Both the position numbers and the translations under genes were made by a program. A stretch of 35,387 nt of DNA from NCBI GenBank assembly GCA_902802945.1, contig CADCOC010000052.1, forward strand, positions 1 to 35,387, given 5' to 3'. This stretch comes from an uncultured bacterium. Its GTDB lineage: Bacteria; Verrucomicrobiota; Kiritimatiellia; RFP12; UBA1067. Positions 7,768 to 17,065 of this stretch are shown piece after piece. The notes beneath the pieces were generated by a model, which did not search any database, was not told the DNA's origin, and saw only the letters and a list, made by a program, of their open reading frames with translations. Every line of letters starts with the position of its first letter. The stretch's first letter is position 1.

Positions 7768-9455
7768 ACATCAAAAAACAAATTGTTGCAGCGTGCGCTG
7801 TTGTGACGGTGGCGTCAGCTTCAGCCTTCGACGCGGCGTTGACGGATCCGCTCGCCTGGCTGTATGCCGATTCGAAAATCGCGACGGCGGAGCGGCTGGA
7901 CGAAGTCGACGTACCCGCGAACGGCGTGGTGGACGCGAACATCCTCGTCAACGGACTCAAGCCCGGCGAACGACTGGAATTCGACGCATCCGAAAAGGGC
8001 GGCGAATGGTACAGGATGCGTGCCGTGCCGGTGGCACGCAACACTGGCGTAAACGGATTCCTCGAGAAGAATCCCGGAGACAATCCGCACGTTGCGCGAC
8101 GCGCGCCGTTCGAGGTGTTTGACGTGCTGGAGCCGATGGCGGACGAGTGCGGTGCGGCGCGCTCGGCGAGCGCGCCCTATCATGCTGTCATCACGGATGC
8201 AAAAGAGACGGAAGGCCTGTACTTCAGGATACAGAATCCGCCCAAGGGCGCGAAGTCGTTCGACATCCGCTTCCGCATCAAGCAGGAAAATGAAGAGCGG
8301 CTACTTTCATTGAAGGTGAACGTCCACAATGTGTTGCTCCCGTCCGTCGGCAAGGACAGCTTCAAGTACACGAACTGGATGGACTTCGACAGCATGGCCG
8401 TGTCGCACGGACTGAAGCCGTGGAGCGAGGAGCACTGGAGGATGATCGAGAAGTACGTGCGTCTTGCCACGCGCGGGCGGCAGAACATGGGGCTCATGCG
8501 TGCCGTGTTCGAGAAGGACGCGAACGGCGCGATGCGCATAGACAAGAAGAAGTTCGCGCGCTTCCTCGATATATACAATCGAACCGGCATCTGGTATCTA
8601 GAGGGCACGCATCTTGCGGGCTTCGTGAATGGCTGGGGCTCGCCGGCGTTCAAGACTGCCTACACGACCAACGTCACCACCACGGTGGAGGGCGCGCTCG
8701 CGCTTTCGAAGCTTGCGAAGATGTACATGGAGGAGATCGAGACGCGCGGACTCAGGGACCGCTGGTACCAGCATGTCGCGGACGAACCCGGCGGGGCGAA
8801 TGTGCCCGAATACCGCATCACGGCGGGAATCGTCCGCCGGTACATGCCTGGCATCCGCACGGTCGACGCCGTGGAGGAGCCGTCTTTTGCGGGGGCGCTC
8901 GACGTGTGGTGTCCGAAGGTGAATTCCTTCGAACGGCATCATGCGCTCTACGACAGCTTCCGCACGAACTTCGGCGACCGCGTGTGGTGCTACACGTGCT
9001 GCGTGCCGGGCGGGAAGTGGATGAACCGCACGATGGACGGCGAGCTGCTGCGTCCTGCGCTGATCCCATGGGTATCGGTGATGTGGGATGTCGACGGTTT
9101 CCTGCACTGGGGCTACAACCGGTGGCAGCGCAACCAGGGACAGGACCCGTTCAAGGAGCCCTATCCGAAGAGCTGGGGCGGCTCGAACAACGGCAATTCC
9201 CTTCCGTCCGGCGACACGCACATCGTCTATCCCGGAAAGGACGGCCCGTGGCCGAGCGCGCGGCTTGAGGCGACGCGCGCGGGCATGGAGGACGCCGACC
9301 TCCTGACGATGCTCCGCCGCCGCGACAAAGAACGCGCCGACGGGTTCGTTCGCCGCATCGCGCGCGGGTTCCAGGACTACACGCCGTCGTGCAAGCTCTA
9401 CCGCGAAGTCCGCCGCGACATTCTCCGCGCACTCGAATCCAAGATCGTCAAATGA
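7764..9455 (+). CDS. DUF4091 / GH123-like glycoside hydrolase, secreted
   Basis: A 563-residue protein with a signal peptide (MNIKKQIVAACAVVTVASASA). The central region has the barrel-like pattern of the DUF4091/GH123 group, including an Asp-Glu pair in VADEPGG (D340-E341). In GH123 such a pair is catalytic. The C-terminus has the family signature: GFLHWGYNRW, then GDTHIVYPGKDGPWPS and a LEATRAGMEDADLL helix. GH123 enzymes act on N-acetyl-galactosamine; most DUF4091 members are uncharacterised, so the substrate is open. It overlaps the GH106 gene by four bases and is very likely co-translated, suggesting that both act on the same glycan outside the cytoplasm. A palindromic repeat (8156-8181) is embedded in frame near residue 132. 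Confidence 0.8.
   Translation: MNIKKQIVAACAVVTVASASAFDAALTDPLAWLYADSKIATAERLDEVDVPANGVVDANILVNGLKPGERLEFDASEKGGEWYRMRAVPVARNTGVNGFLEKNPGDNPHVARRAPFEVFDVLEPMADECGAARSASAPYHAVITDAKETEGLYFRIQNPPKGAKSFDIRFRIKQENEERLLSLKVNVHNVLLPSVGKDSFKYTNWMDFDSMAVSHGLKPWSEEHWRMIEKYVRLATRGRQNMGLMRAVFEKDANGAMRIDKKKFARFLDIYNRTGIWYLEGTHLAGFVNGWGSPAFKTAYTTNVTTTVEGALALSKLAKMYMEEIETRGLRDRWYQHVADEPGGANVPEYRITAGIVRRYMPGIRTVDAVEEPSFAGALDVWCPKVNSFERHHALYDSFRTNFGDRVWCYTCCVPGGKWMNRTMDGELLRPALIPWVSVMWDVDGFLHWGYNRWQRNQGQDPFKEPYPKSWGGSNNGNSLPSGDTHIVYPGKDGPWPSARLEATRAGMEDADLLTMLRRRDKERADGFVRRIARGFQDYTPSCKLYREVRRDILRALESKIVK
8156..8181 (+). repeat. In-frame GGTAGGGCG-type palindrome in the DUF4091 gene
   Basis: GGCGCGCTC at 8156-8164 pairs perfectly with GAGCGCGCC at 8168-8176, followed by CTATC. 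It encodes ARSASAP, nearly the same peptide as the copy in the GH106 gene. Confidence 0.65.
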
Positions 9456-9493
9456 GTTGGCGCCTGTTCTTTCCGCACACGGGCGGGGATTTA

Positions 9494-9502
9494 TGGTATA
9501 AT
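9494..9502 (+). promoter_or_regulatory. Extended -10 promoter giving a leaderless mRNA
   Basis: TGG-TATAAT ends 7 bases before the ATG at 9510, so transcription should begin at or next to the start codon. The block GGTATAATCTTCGCCATGG is repeated base for base at 17051-17069 before a related gene. Confidence 0.65.
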
Positions 9503-9509
9503 CTTCGCC

Positions 9510-11123
9510 ATGGAAAACGGTGGAGCAAAAATCAAGGTACCCACGACGGGCGTGTGCGACTTTCCGAGCTTGATACTCGGGGGAGGGAAGTACGTTGACA
9601 AGACGGAACTTCTGTACCAGCTTGCAGCGCCGAAGACGGACACGCAGTACTTCATTTCCCGTCCGCGGCGGTTCGGCAAGTCGCTCATGCTCTCCACGCT
9701 CAAGGCGATGTTCGAGGGACGGCGCGAGCTCTTCAAGGGCCTTGCCATCGACAATCTGCCGTGGGAGGGGTGGGAGCAGCCGACGCCTGTGTACAGCTTT
9801 ACGATGTCCAAGGCCGTCGGCGGGACGTACGAGCTCTTCCGCGAACAGCTCGCGAAACTTGTGAAAAGCCTTTGTGCGGAGGCGAATGTCGAGTACACGG
9901 GCGAAGGCGACATTTCGGGGCAGTTCGACGACTTCCTCGTTGCCGCAGCAAAGAAGTCGCCAACGGGAAAGATCGTTGTCCTCATCGACGAATACGATGA
10001 GCCCGTTGCCAAGTTTCTCGATGATCTCGGAACGCTGAAGAGGGTGCGTTCAGACCTCCACGACTTCTACGAGAAGCTCAAGGTCAATTCCGGATCGATA
10101 CGCTTCCTGATGATGACGGGCGTCACGAAGCTGACGAAGCTTTCAATATTCTCAGGCCTCAACCACCTGACGGACATTTCGGCATTCCAGCAGTATGCGA
10201 CGCTCCTTGGCTACACGCCGGACGAACTGGACGGCGCGTTGCGCGAGAACGTGGAGGCCCTTGGCGTACAGAACGGCATGGATTTCGCTGCGGCAAAGAA
10301 GGCGATCCTCTCGTGGTACGACGGCTACCGGTTTTCGCCCGAATCGGAGGCGCGCGTGTGCAATCCGGTGTCGCTCGGCAGCGCGCTAAAAATCGGGAAA
10401 CTGAAGGGCTATTGGGAGACGACCGGCAGGACGACGCTCATCATCAACCGTATGACAAGCGCGGGGAAACTGCCGGCGGATCTCGAAAACGTTCCGGCGC
10501 GGCCGTTGACGCTTGACGTGTGCGACGCGGAGACGCTGCCGATGGTGTCGCTGCTGTACCAGGGTGGTTATCTCACGATCAAGGATGTCAAGCGGGGCGA
10601 TCCCACGAAAGACGAGACGGACAGCTACGTTCTCGCGCCGCCGAACCTTGAAGTGCGCGAGGCGCTTTTTGAAGGCTATCTCTCGCAGGCGATGGGGCTT
10701 GACGAAGACCCGTTCAACGCGCTTGTCGATAAGGCCAAACGCCAGATAGCCTCCGGTGACTGGATGGGGTACCTCGGCGAGTCGCTGTTCGGGCTCTACG
10801 CCTCCGTTCCGCCCGATTGGCAGATCAAGGACGAGGCGGAGGCGAAACGCTACTTCCAGCTCTTCGCGTCCATGACGGGGGCGAATCCCCAGCCGGAGGT
10901 CGCGACGATGCTTGGCTACGCCGACGCGGTGATCGAGACGCCGAAGGAGGTGTGCGTGTTCGAGTTCAAGTACCGCAAGAGCGCGAAGGCGGCGATCAAG
11001 CAGATACGCGAGCGCGGCTACGCGGACAAGTGGATCGGCGGCGCGCGCCCCGTGACGCTCGTCGGCATCAACTTCAACCCGAAGAAGCGCAACATCGACA
11101 TGCCGATCATAGAAAGAGTGTAA
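9510..11123 (+). CDS. AAA-ATPase-like / PD-(D/E)XK nuclease-family protein
   Basis: A 537-residue protein of the widespread family pairing an N-terminal AAA-ATPase-like domain with a C-terminal PD-(D/E)XK nuclease-like domain (DUF1703 type). RPRRFGKS at residues 51-58 is the usual nucleotide-binding loop. VVLIDEYDEP near residue 160 is the Walker B region. VCVFEFKY near residue 481 is the nuclease-type strand. Members are often multi-copy in gut bacteria; no role is firmly established and mobile-element or defence links are only suggestions. There is no SD sequence; the promoter implies leaderless translation. The stop codon TAA is part of the GTGTAAA heptad array that follows. A decayed relative lies at 17066-17612. 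Confidence 0.8.
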   Translation: MENGGAKIKVPTTGVCDFPSLILGGGKYVDKTELLYQLAAPKTDTQYFISRPRRFGKSLMLSTLKAMFEGRRELFKGLAIDNLPWEGWEQPTPVYSFTMSKAVGGTYELFREQLAKLVKSLCAEANVEYTGEGDISGQFDDFLVAAAKKSPTGKIVVLIDEYDEPVAKFLDDLGTLKRVRSDLHDFYEKLKVNSGSIRFLMMTGVTKLTKLSIFSGLNHLTDISAFQQYATLLGYTPDELDGALRENVEALGVQNGMDFAAAKKAILSWYDGYRFSPESEARVCNPVSLGSALKIGKLKGYWETTGRTTLIINRMTSAGKLPADLENVPARPLTLDVCDAETLPMVSLLYQGGYLTIKDVKRGDPTKDETDSYVLAPPNLEVREALFEGYLSQAMGLDEDPFNALVDKAKRQIASGDWMGYLGESLFGLYASVPPDWQIKDEAEAKRYFQLFASMTGANPQPEVATMLGYADAVIETPKEVCVFEFKYRKSAKAAIKQIRERGYADKWIGGARPVTLVGINFNPKKRNIDMPIIERV

Positions 11124-11152
11124 AGTGTAAAATGTAAAGTGTAAAGTGAATA
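11118..11152 (+). repeat. Heptad array (GTGTAAA word), one arm
   Basis: Five 7-bp units: GTGTAAA, GTGTAAA, ATGTAAA, GTGTAAA and GTGAATA. The first unit provides the TAA stop of the preceding gene. No full opposing arm follows; only TTTACTC nearby could pair. The word is the same as at 7277-7304. The rest of the 170-base gap holds the next promoter. Confidence 0.65.
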
Positions 11153-11201
11153 GTTTACTCAGATGAGTCGGTGCCTTTTCTTCGACTTCCCTAATTGACG
11201 C

Positions 11202-11231
11202 TTGACTTCTAACAAAAAAAAATGCTATTCT
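11202..11231 (+). promoter_or_regulatory. Sigma-70-type promoter of the large surface-protein gene
   Basis: -35 TTGACT at 11202-11207, an 18-bp spacer with an A9 tract, and -10 TATTCT at 11226-11231 preceded by TGC (extended -10). Expected start near 11238, leaving a leader of about 56 bases with AAGGAG at 11282-11287. Confidence 0.6.
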
Positions 11232-11293
11232 ATGCATGACTCTTGGAGAAATAGTTTTTTCCAAGGCCATGGTTCTAATAGAAGGAGCGTTTT

Positions 11294-14200
11294 ATGTCGT
11301 TTAAATCGTTGAAGGCTGGGCCATTCATGGCGATGATGATGTTGTGCGCAGCGGCGGCGATGCCGTCGTTCGGCGCGAAGCCGTATGACGCCGAGGTGGA
11401 GTACCTCGACGCGGGTGCGACATCGGGAAAGACGATGTACATCAACACCGGGTTGCAGCCCGCAAATAACATGGGTGCGCTCGTTCGCTTCATGCCGAAG
11501 CAGAATTCGGCAGACTCCGTCATGTTTGGCTCAAAATCATCGAATGACAAGAATTGGTATTTCGGCGGATCGGCAAAATACTATCTTGCTTGGAATTCGA
11601 ACCCTGCAGCCAATACTCGCCCGACATTGTCCCCAAACTCGATCTATGACGTCTCTTTCAACTACCTGAACGACAGAAACCGCCGGATTGTCGGTGTTGG
11701 GAATGATACGGACTATTCGCTTGCGATAAACGAGGCATGGGCAGGTTCCGGCACGCTCTATCCCATCTGGCTCTTTACGTTCAACAACAAGGGCTCGCCT
11801 TACGGCAATGGTGGCTATTACCGTATCTATTCGGCTCGGTTCACGCAAAACGACGGAATCGTGATGGATATCATCCCCGTGCGCAAGGACGGCGTGGGGT
11901 ACATGTTCGACAAGGTGACGGGCACGCTCCTTACGAACACGAAGCCCAGCGGCGCGCCGGATTTCGTTTACGGGAACGACGTCGCGGACGAGTCCTACAT
12001 CGAGGGGACGATTATGCTTACTGCGGACGCGAACTGGACTTCGCGCGGCATCCTTCACCTCGACTCCACGGCAGTCATCGACCTCAATGGACACTCACTC
12101 ACCATAGACGGTGCGTTCGGCAACGGCACAATCACGGATTCTTCCGGCGGTGCCACGCTTCGACTCCCGGAGGGTGCGCCGTTCTCTGCTACGACTTCGG
12201 GTAGCCTGACGGTTTTGCGATCCGACAAACCCTACGACGCGCAGGTCGAGTACCTTGAAGCGCCGTCAAACAATAAAGGTAAAGTGCCATATATTGACAC
12301 TGGTCTCTATCCTGGCGACAACAAGGGCGCCCATGTGCGCATCATGCCGTTGCGCAAGAACACGGACTCAACGGTTTGCGGGGTTCAGTCGCATTACTCG
12401 GGCAGGGATTATTTCAAGTGGTATTTCGGGTGTGCCGCCTCAACGGTCGGCGTGTACCTTGCATGGGATACGGCAACTCCAGACGCCAAAACTTGGCCAG
12501 CATACGACACGGGAAAGCGATATGATATTTACTTCAACTACCTGAACGACAGAAACCGCAGCCTCACGGGTGTGGACGACGAAACCAATTATTCTCTTGC
12601 CCTCGAGAAAACGTGGCCGTCCGCAGCCGCAACGAACACGATTCATCTCTATGGGTATAACAACAACGGTACGGCTGCAAATACAGGCAATGTCCGCATT
12701 TATTCCGCGCAGTTCACGCAAGGCGGGAATGTCGTGATGGATTTGATCCCTGTGCGCAAGAACGGTGTGGGGTATATGTATGACAAGGTGTCCGAGAAAC
12801 TTCTCGCCAAGGTGCCGACAGCTCCGCTCGCCTTCACCTACGAGAACGACGCCGCAGACGAGGCGTACATAGAGGGGAACATCACGCTCGACGCAGACGC
12901 GGACTGGACCTCTCGCGGCATCCTGCGCATCGATTCTTCCGCGACGATCGACCTCAACGGGCACTCGCTCACCATCGCCGGCGCGTACGGAACGGGCACG
13001 ATTACCAACTCGTCCGCGACGCTTGGCGAAGTCCACTTCGACATCACGGCGAGGATGCAGCACACGTCCGACATCCGGCTCCTCGGTAACCTCAAGGTCA
13101 TCAAGGAGGGCGGCGGCACTCTTTCGCTCAACCGCGCGGGGCAGACGTTCACAGGCGGCGTGGTCGTCTCCGCAGGCGTCGCCATGGCGACCGTCAGCGA
13201 GAACAACCACTGCTGGGGACCCGACGACGGAACGATCACGGTGATGCCCGGTGCCACGTTCGACACCAAGGGAAATACGAAGTTTGCGAACAAGCAGTTC
13301 GAGCTCGCCGGCGGGACGCTCGCCAACAGCGGCGCCGACATGAACTCCTTTGACGACGGTATCTGCCACATAAGGCTGACGGCGGATTCATACATGGACG
13401 CACAGTCTTCGATCCACCTCTGGGCGCAGGATGGCGTCTCCAACCCGTATATGGATCTTGGCGGCCACAAGCTGACCATGACGATCGCCAGCGGAAAGGT
13501 GTTATACATCAACATGATCAACAACACGCTGACGAACGGTACAATCGAAGTCCTGGGTGACGGCGGATGGTTCCGCAGCTCGTCGAAAACCGGGCTTACG
13601 GCGTTTGGCGGGTCGGACACGCTTGACGTGCGGATATTCGGCTGTCCGCTGAGGATGCAGCGCGGACTCGTCGTACATGACTACTACGCCGGATACGTCG
13701 GCACGGCGGCTTCCGAGTCGGAACCGCTCCAGGTACATGGTACCTTCACGCCCGCAGCCGTGGATGGAATCGGGCAGGAGTATTTCTACGGCTGCGAGAT
13801 GCAGGATGGATCATGCATTGACCTCTCTGCGAAATCCAACACATGGGATACCACCTCGACCGGGTTCACGAGCGGCAGCCGCACCGTGACATTTGTGGAA
13901 GGCGCGACTGTTGCAATCGACGTGCATGGACGCACTCTTGCGAAGGGAGAACAGGTCGTGAGCTGGAATTCGCGTCCGTCAAACGTCACGTTCACATGGG
14001 ATGCCGCGACAACTGCGCTCGGCAAGCAGATGTTCGTGACCGACGAGGGCATCTACTACGACATCGCGGAGATGGATGTCGCAACGGCTTACTGGACCGG
14101 CGCGGCGAACGACAACAACGTGACGAACCCGGCAAACTGGGCCTGCACGAACTACGTCAACACGGAGGTCTTGGGCGGCCTCCCGCTTGGTTCCTCGGAA

Positions 14201-17017
14201 GTCCATGTGTCGGGCGACATTGCCTTTGACATCACGGCGGAAAAACCGCTCGCCTACAACACGCTGTCGTTCGATTCCGTCCGTCTGACGGGTGACTGCG
14301 ACTGGAGCGGGCTCGCCGCTATCGCGAAGCTTGAAGACGACGGAGATATCATGAACCTTGGAACCGTCAATTTGAACGGACACAAACTGCGCCTGGCTGC
14401 GCCGCAGATTCCGAGTACGCTCTACGATTGCATTTCCCTGTCGATCGAGGATTCCTCCGTCGGTGTTCCAGGCGAACTGCATATTGACGTGCCGCTTGCA
14501 GACACTAAGCTCATCTGTAACGGGTTGGCGCTTTCCGGCAACACGAAACTCGTGAAGGACGGTCCCGGCGACTTGGCGATGACGCGGGCGAACCAGACGT
14601 TCACCGGCGGCGTCCTCATCACCGAGGGCAAGGGATATCTGCCCAGTCAGAACTTCTCTGAAACAAACCTCTGCTGGGGGGCTGCCGGCGGCACGATCAC
14701 GGTTGTCACGAACGCGACGTTCGATGTGAACGGCAACAACGACTTCTACCTCAAGAACTTCGTGCTGGACGGCGGCACGCTTGTCAGTACCGCGAGCATG
14801 AACATTGAAACAGGGAAATATGGCTTCGGTAACGTCACGCTTGTCGCCGATTCGCACTTCAACATGCGTAATGCGACGTTCCTGAACCCCCTCGATCCGG
14901 CGACGAAGGTTGATCTTGGCGGATATGCGCTAGAAGTGGAGCTGGGGGACAAAAGCGGCGCAAACCTGCACATGCCAGTTCCCGTTGAAAACGGCAACAT
15001 GTCGATTGTGAGCGGCGGTTATCTGGCGCTTAACGCCGGCACGTTCGGTGGATCTTCTTCGCTCAATCTTGAAATGTCCGGTGCTACTTTCAAGACGGAC
15101 GGAGATTTCTCGGTCAGCAACTACGTGGCGCGCTACACCGACAAATACAACCACGGCAGCGCCGCCATCAAGGTTTATGGCACGTTCACGCCAGATGCGT
15201 TGAGCGGGGGCAAGGAGTATTTCCACGGCTGTGCGATGCAGGATGGCTCGTGCATAGACCTCTCCAGGAAGACTGTGATCTGGAACAATGTGGCGACAGG
15301 CTGGGGAACTGGATACGAAAGCGGAGACGGCAACCGCACGGTCACGTTTGCGGACAATGCGACGGTGACGATCGACGTCCACGGCAGGGAACTCACGAAG
15401 GGCGACTTGATCGTGGAATGGGGCGTCGTGCCCGCGAATCTATCGACGCTGACGTTCGTCTCCGACGCCGTGACGGACAAGCCTCTGCTCGCCACGGAGG
15501 TCGGCATCTACTACGACATTGCCTCAAACGAGGCGGCGACAGCGTACTGGACCGGGGTGATCGACAACGACGTCACGAAACCCGGCAACTGGGCCTGCAC
15601 GAACTTCTTTGGCGGCGAGGTCGCGAACGGACTTCCCGTCGTCGCCACCAAGGTGTACGTCTCCGGCGACATCGCCCTCGACATCACGGCTGAAAAGAAG
15701 TTTGCGTTCGAGAGCCTGACGTTCTCCAACGCCCGCCTTTCGGGCGATTGCGACTGGAGCGGACTTGAATGGGCGCTCACCGCAAACGGCGGCGACACGG
15801 TGAACCTCGGCTCGATCGACCTGAACGGGCACAAGTTGCGTCTCGCCACCCCGTCATCCGCCAGCACATTCTACGACTGTATCTCGCTTGCGGTTACAGA
15901 TGGTTCCGAAGGCAATGCCGGCGAACTGCACCTTGAAGTGCCTTCCGCCTCCGCGAAGCTCATCTGCACAGGGTTGGCGCTTTCCGGCAACGTGAAGCTC
16001 GTCAAGGACGGAACCGGCTGGCTTGCGATGACGCGGGCGAACCAGACATTCACCGGCGGCGTTCTCATTGCGGAGGGCAAGGGGTATCTGACTGGACAGA
16101 GCTTCCCCGAAACCAACAGTTACTGGGGCGCCAATGACGGCACGATAACCGTTGTCACAAATGCAACGTTCGACGTGTGCGGCAACAATGGCTTCTACGC
16201 CAAGAACTTTGTTCTAGACGGAGGAACGCTTGACTGTTCGGCCAACATGAACATGGATGCCGGAAACTACGGAATCGGCAACGTTACGCTTGTCGCCGAT
16301 TCGTTTTTTGCCATGTCGGTTGCATACAAGACAGCCATCTTTTCCAGCCCGACAGGAACCGCGAAGATCGATCTTGGCGGACATGCGCTGGTCATTAATT
16401 TGAATACTGGAAGCCAAATGCACATTCCTGTCCCTGTTGAGAATGGCACGTTGAACGTCGTGTACGGGGGCTATTTGTACCTCGATTCCGGGACGAGCGG
16501 CGGATCGTCGTCGGTCAACTTAGATATGCTCCGCGCCGCCTTCTGGACGGATGGCGACCTTTCGGTGAGCAACTACGTGGCGCGGTACACGCAAAGATGG
16601 AATCACGGTGCGCAACCACTCCTCGTGTACGGAACGTTCACGCCTGCGGCGGTTGATGCGAGCGGCAAGGAGTACTTCCACGGCTGCGTGATGCAGAATG
16701 GTTCCTGCATCGACCTTTCTGGGAAGTCGAACGCCTGGAGCGTCGTCTCGACGGGCTGGCCTGTATCGGGCTACGAGGGAGACGCCGATGGCAATAGGAC
16801 CATCACCTTCGTGGACAATGCGAAGGTCGCAATCCTGCTCGGAACGCGCAACGTGAAGTCGGAGGAGAAGATCATCGACTGGTCCGCCGCAGCTCCGTCG
16901 AATCGCGCGGGGCTCACGTTCTTCGGCCAGTTCGCCGATGGTCGCCGAACCAACCTCAAGATCAAGGACGACGGCCTCTACGCGCCCAAGAAGGGCATGA
17001 CGATCATCGTCAAGTAA
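11294..17017 (+). CDS. Giant secreted protein with two LamG-like domains and autotransporter-strand modules
   Basis: A 1907-residue protein with a signal peptide (MSFKSLKAGPFMAMMMLCAA, ending near SFGA) and a strong SD six bases before the ATG. Two LamG-like domains of the -VEYL-...-YI(N/D)TG- type begin near residues 29 and 312. Each ends in a -DLNGHSLTI- strand segment. Then follow three related modules spaced ~485 residues apart, each with a PATR-like strand such as LVKDGPGDLAMTRANQTFTGG (near 600, 1086 and 1569) and a closing DGSCIDLS block. The second and third modules also start with AYWTG near 933 and 1417. These suggest a long beta-helix passenger on the cell surface or outside the cell. 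No C-terminal barrel, sortase motif or PEP-CTERM tail is visible; it ends in GMTIIVK. Role in adhesion or glycan binding is inferred. Confidence 0.75.
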   Translation: MSFKSLKAGPFMAMMMLCAAAAMPSFGAKPYDAEVEYLDAGATSGKTMYINTGLQPANNMGALVRFMPKQNSADSVMFGSKSSNDKNWYFGGSAKYYLAWNSNPAANTRPTLSPNSIYDVSFNYLNDRNRRIVGVGNDTDYSLAINEAWAGSGTLYPIWLFTFNNKGSPYGNGGYYRIYSARFTQNDGIVMDIIPVRKDGVGYMFDKVTGTLLTNTKPSGAPDFVYGNDVADESYIEGTIMLTADANWTSRGILHLDSTAVIDLNGHSLTIDGAFGNGTITDSSGGATLRLPEGAPFSATTSGSLTVLRSDKPYDAQVEYLEAPSNNKGKVPYIDTGLYPGDNKGAHVRIMPLRKNTDSTVCGVQSHYSGRDYFKWYFGCAASTVGVYLAWDTATPDAKTWPAYDTGKRYDIYFNYLNDRNRSLTGVDDETNYSLALEKTWPSAAATNTIHLYGYNNNGTAANTGNVRIYSAQFTQGGNVVMDLIPVRKNGVGYMYDKVSEKLLAKVPTAPLAFTYENDAADEAYIEGNITLDADADWTSRGILRIDSSATIDLNGHSLTIAGAYGTGTITNSSATLGEVHFDITARMQHTSDIRLLGNLKVIKEGGGTLSLNRAGQTFTGGVVVSAGVAMATVSENNHCWGPDDGTITVMPGATFDTKGNTKFANKQFELAGGTLANSGADMNSFDDGICHIRLTADSYMDAQSSIHLWAQDGVSNPYMDLGGHKLTMTIASGKVLYINMINNTLTNGTIEVLGDGGWFRSSSKTGLTAFGGSDTLDVRIFGCPLRMQRGLVVHDYYAGYVGTAASESEPLQVHGTFTPAAVDGIGQEYFYGCEMQDGSCIDLSAKSNTWDTTSTGFTSGSRTVTFVEGATVAIDVHGRTLAKGEQVVSWNSRPSNVTFTWDAATTALGKQMFVTDEGIYYDIAEMDVATAYWTGAANDNNVTNPANWACTNYVNTEVLGGLPLGSSEVHVSGDIAFDITAEKPLAYNTLSFDSVRLTGDCDWSGLAAIAKLEDDGDIMNLGTVNLNGHKLRLAAPQIPSTLYDCISLSIEDSSVGVPGELHIDVPLADTKLICNGLALSGNTKLVKDGPGDLAMTRANQTFTGGVLITEGKGYLPSQNFSETNLCWGAAGGTITVVTNATFDVNGNNDFYLKNFVLDGGTLVSTASMNIETGKYGFGNVTLVADSHFNMRNATFLNPLDPATKVDLGGYALEVELGDKSGANLHMPVPVENGNMSIVSGGYLALNAGTFGGSSSLNLEMSGATFKTDGDFSVSNYVARYTDKYNHGSAAIKVYGTFTPDALSGGKEYFHGCAMQDGSCIDLSRKTVIWNNVATGWGTGYESGDGNRTVTFADNATVTIDVHGRELTKGDLIVEWGVVPANLSTLTFVSDAVTDKPLLATEVGIYYDIASNEAATAYWTGVIDNDVTKPGNWACTNFFGGEVANGLPVVATKVYVSGDIALDITAEKKFAFESLTFSNARLSGDCDWSGLEWALTANGGDTVNLGSIDLNGHKLRLATPSSASTFYDCISLAVTDGSEGNAGELHLEVPSASAKLICTGLALSGNVKLVKDGTGWLAMTRANQTFTGGVLIAEGKGYLTGQSFPETNSYWGANDGTITVVTNATFDVCGNNGFYAKNFVLDGGTLDCSANMNMDAGNYGIGNVTLVADSFFAMSVAYKTAIFSSPTGTAKIDLGGHALVINLNTGSQMHIPVPVENGTLNVVYGGYLYLDSGTSGGSSSVNLDMLRAAFWTDGDLSVSNYVARYTQRWNHGAQPLLVYGTFTPAAVDASGKEYFHGCVMQNGSCIDLSGKSNAWSVVSTGWPVSGYEGDADGNRTITFVDNAKVAILLGTRNVKSEEKIIDWSAAAPSNRAGLTFFGQFADGRRTNLKIKDDGLYAPKKGMTIIVK

Positions 17018-17049
17018 GACTATGAAAAAGACACAGGGGCGGGCTTTTG

Positions 17050-17058
17050 TGGTATAAT
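17050..17058 (+). promoter_or_regulatory. Extended -10 promoter, duplicate of the one at 9494
   Basis: TGG-TATAAT is followed by CTTCGCC and the ATG at 17066, the same spacing and sequence as at 9494-9510. Similarity extends upstream into a GGGCGGG stretch, so a block of about 40 bases is shared. Confidence 0.6.
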
Positions 17059-17065
17059 CTTCGCC

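Noticed and set aside
8031..8050. TGGCAC-like sequence inside the DUF4091 gene as a sigma-54 promoter
   Set aside because: The GC doublet is not at the required distance and the site lies in mid-gene.
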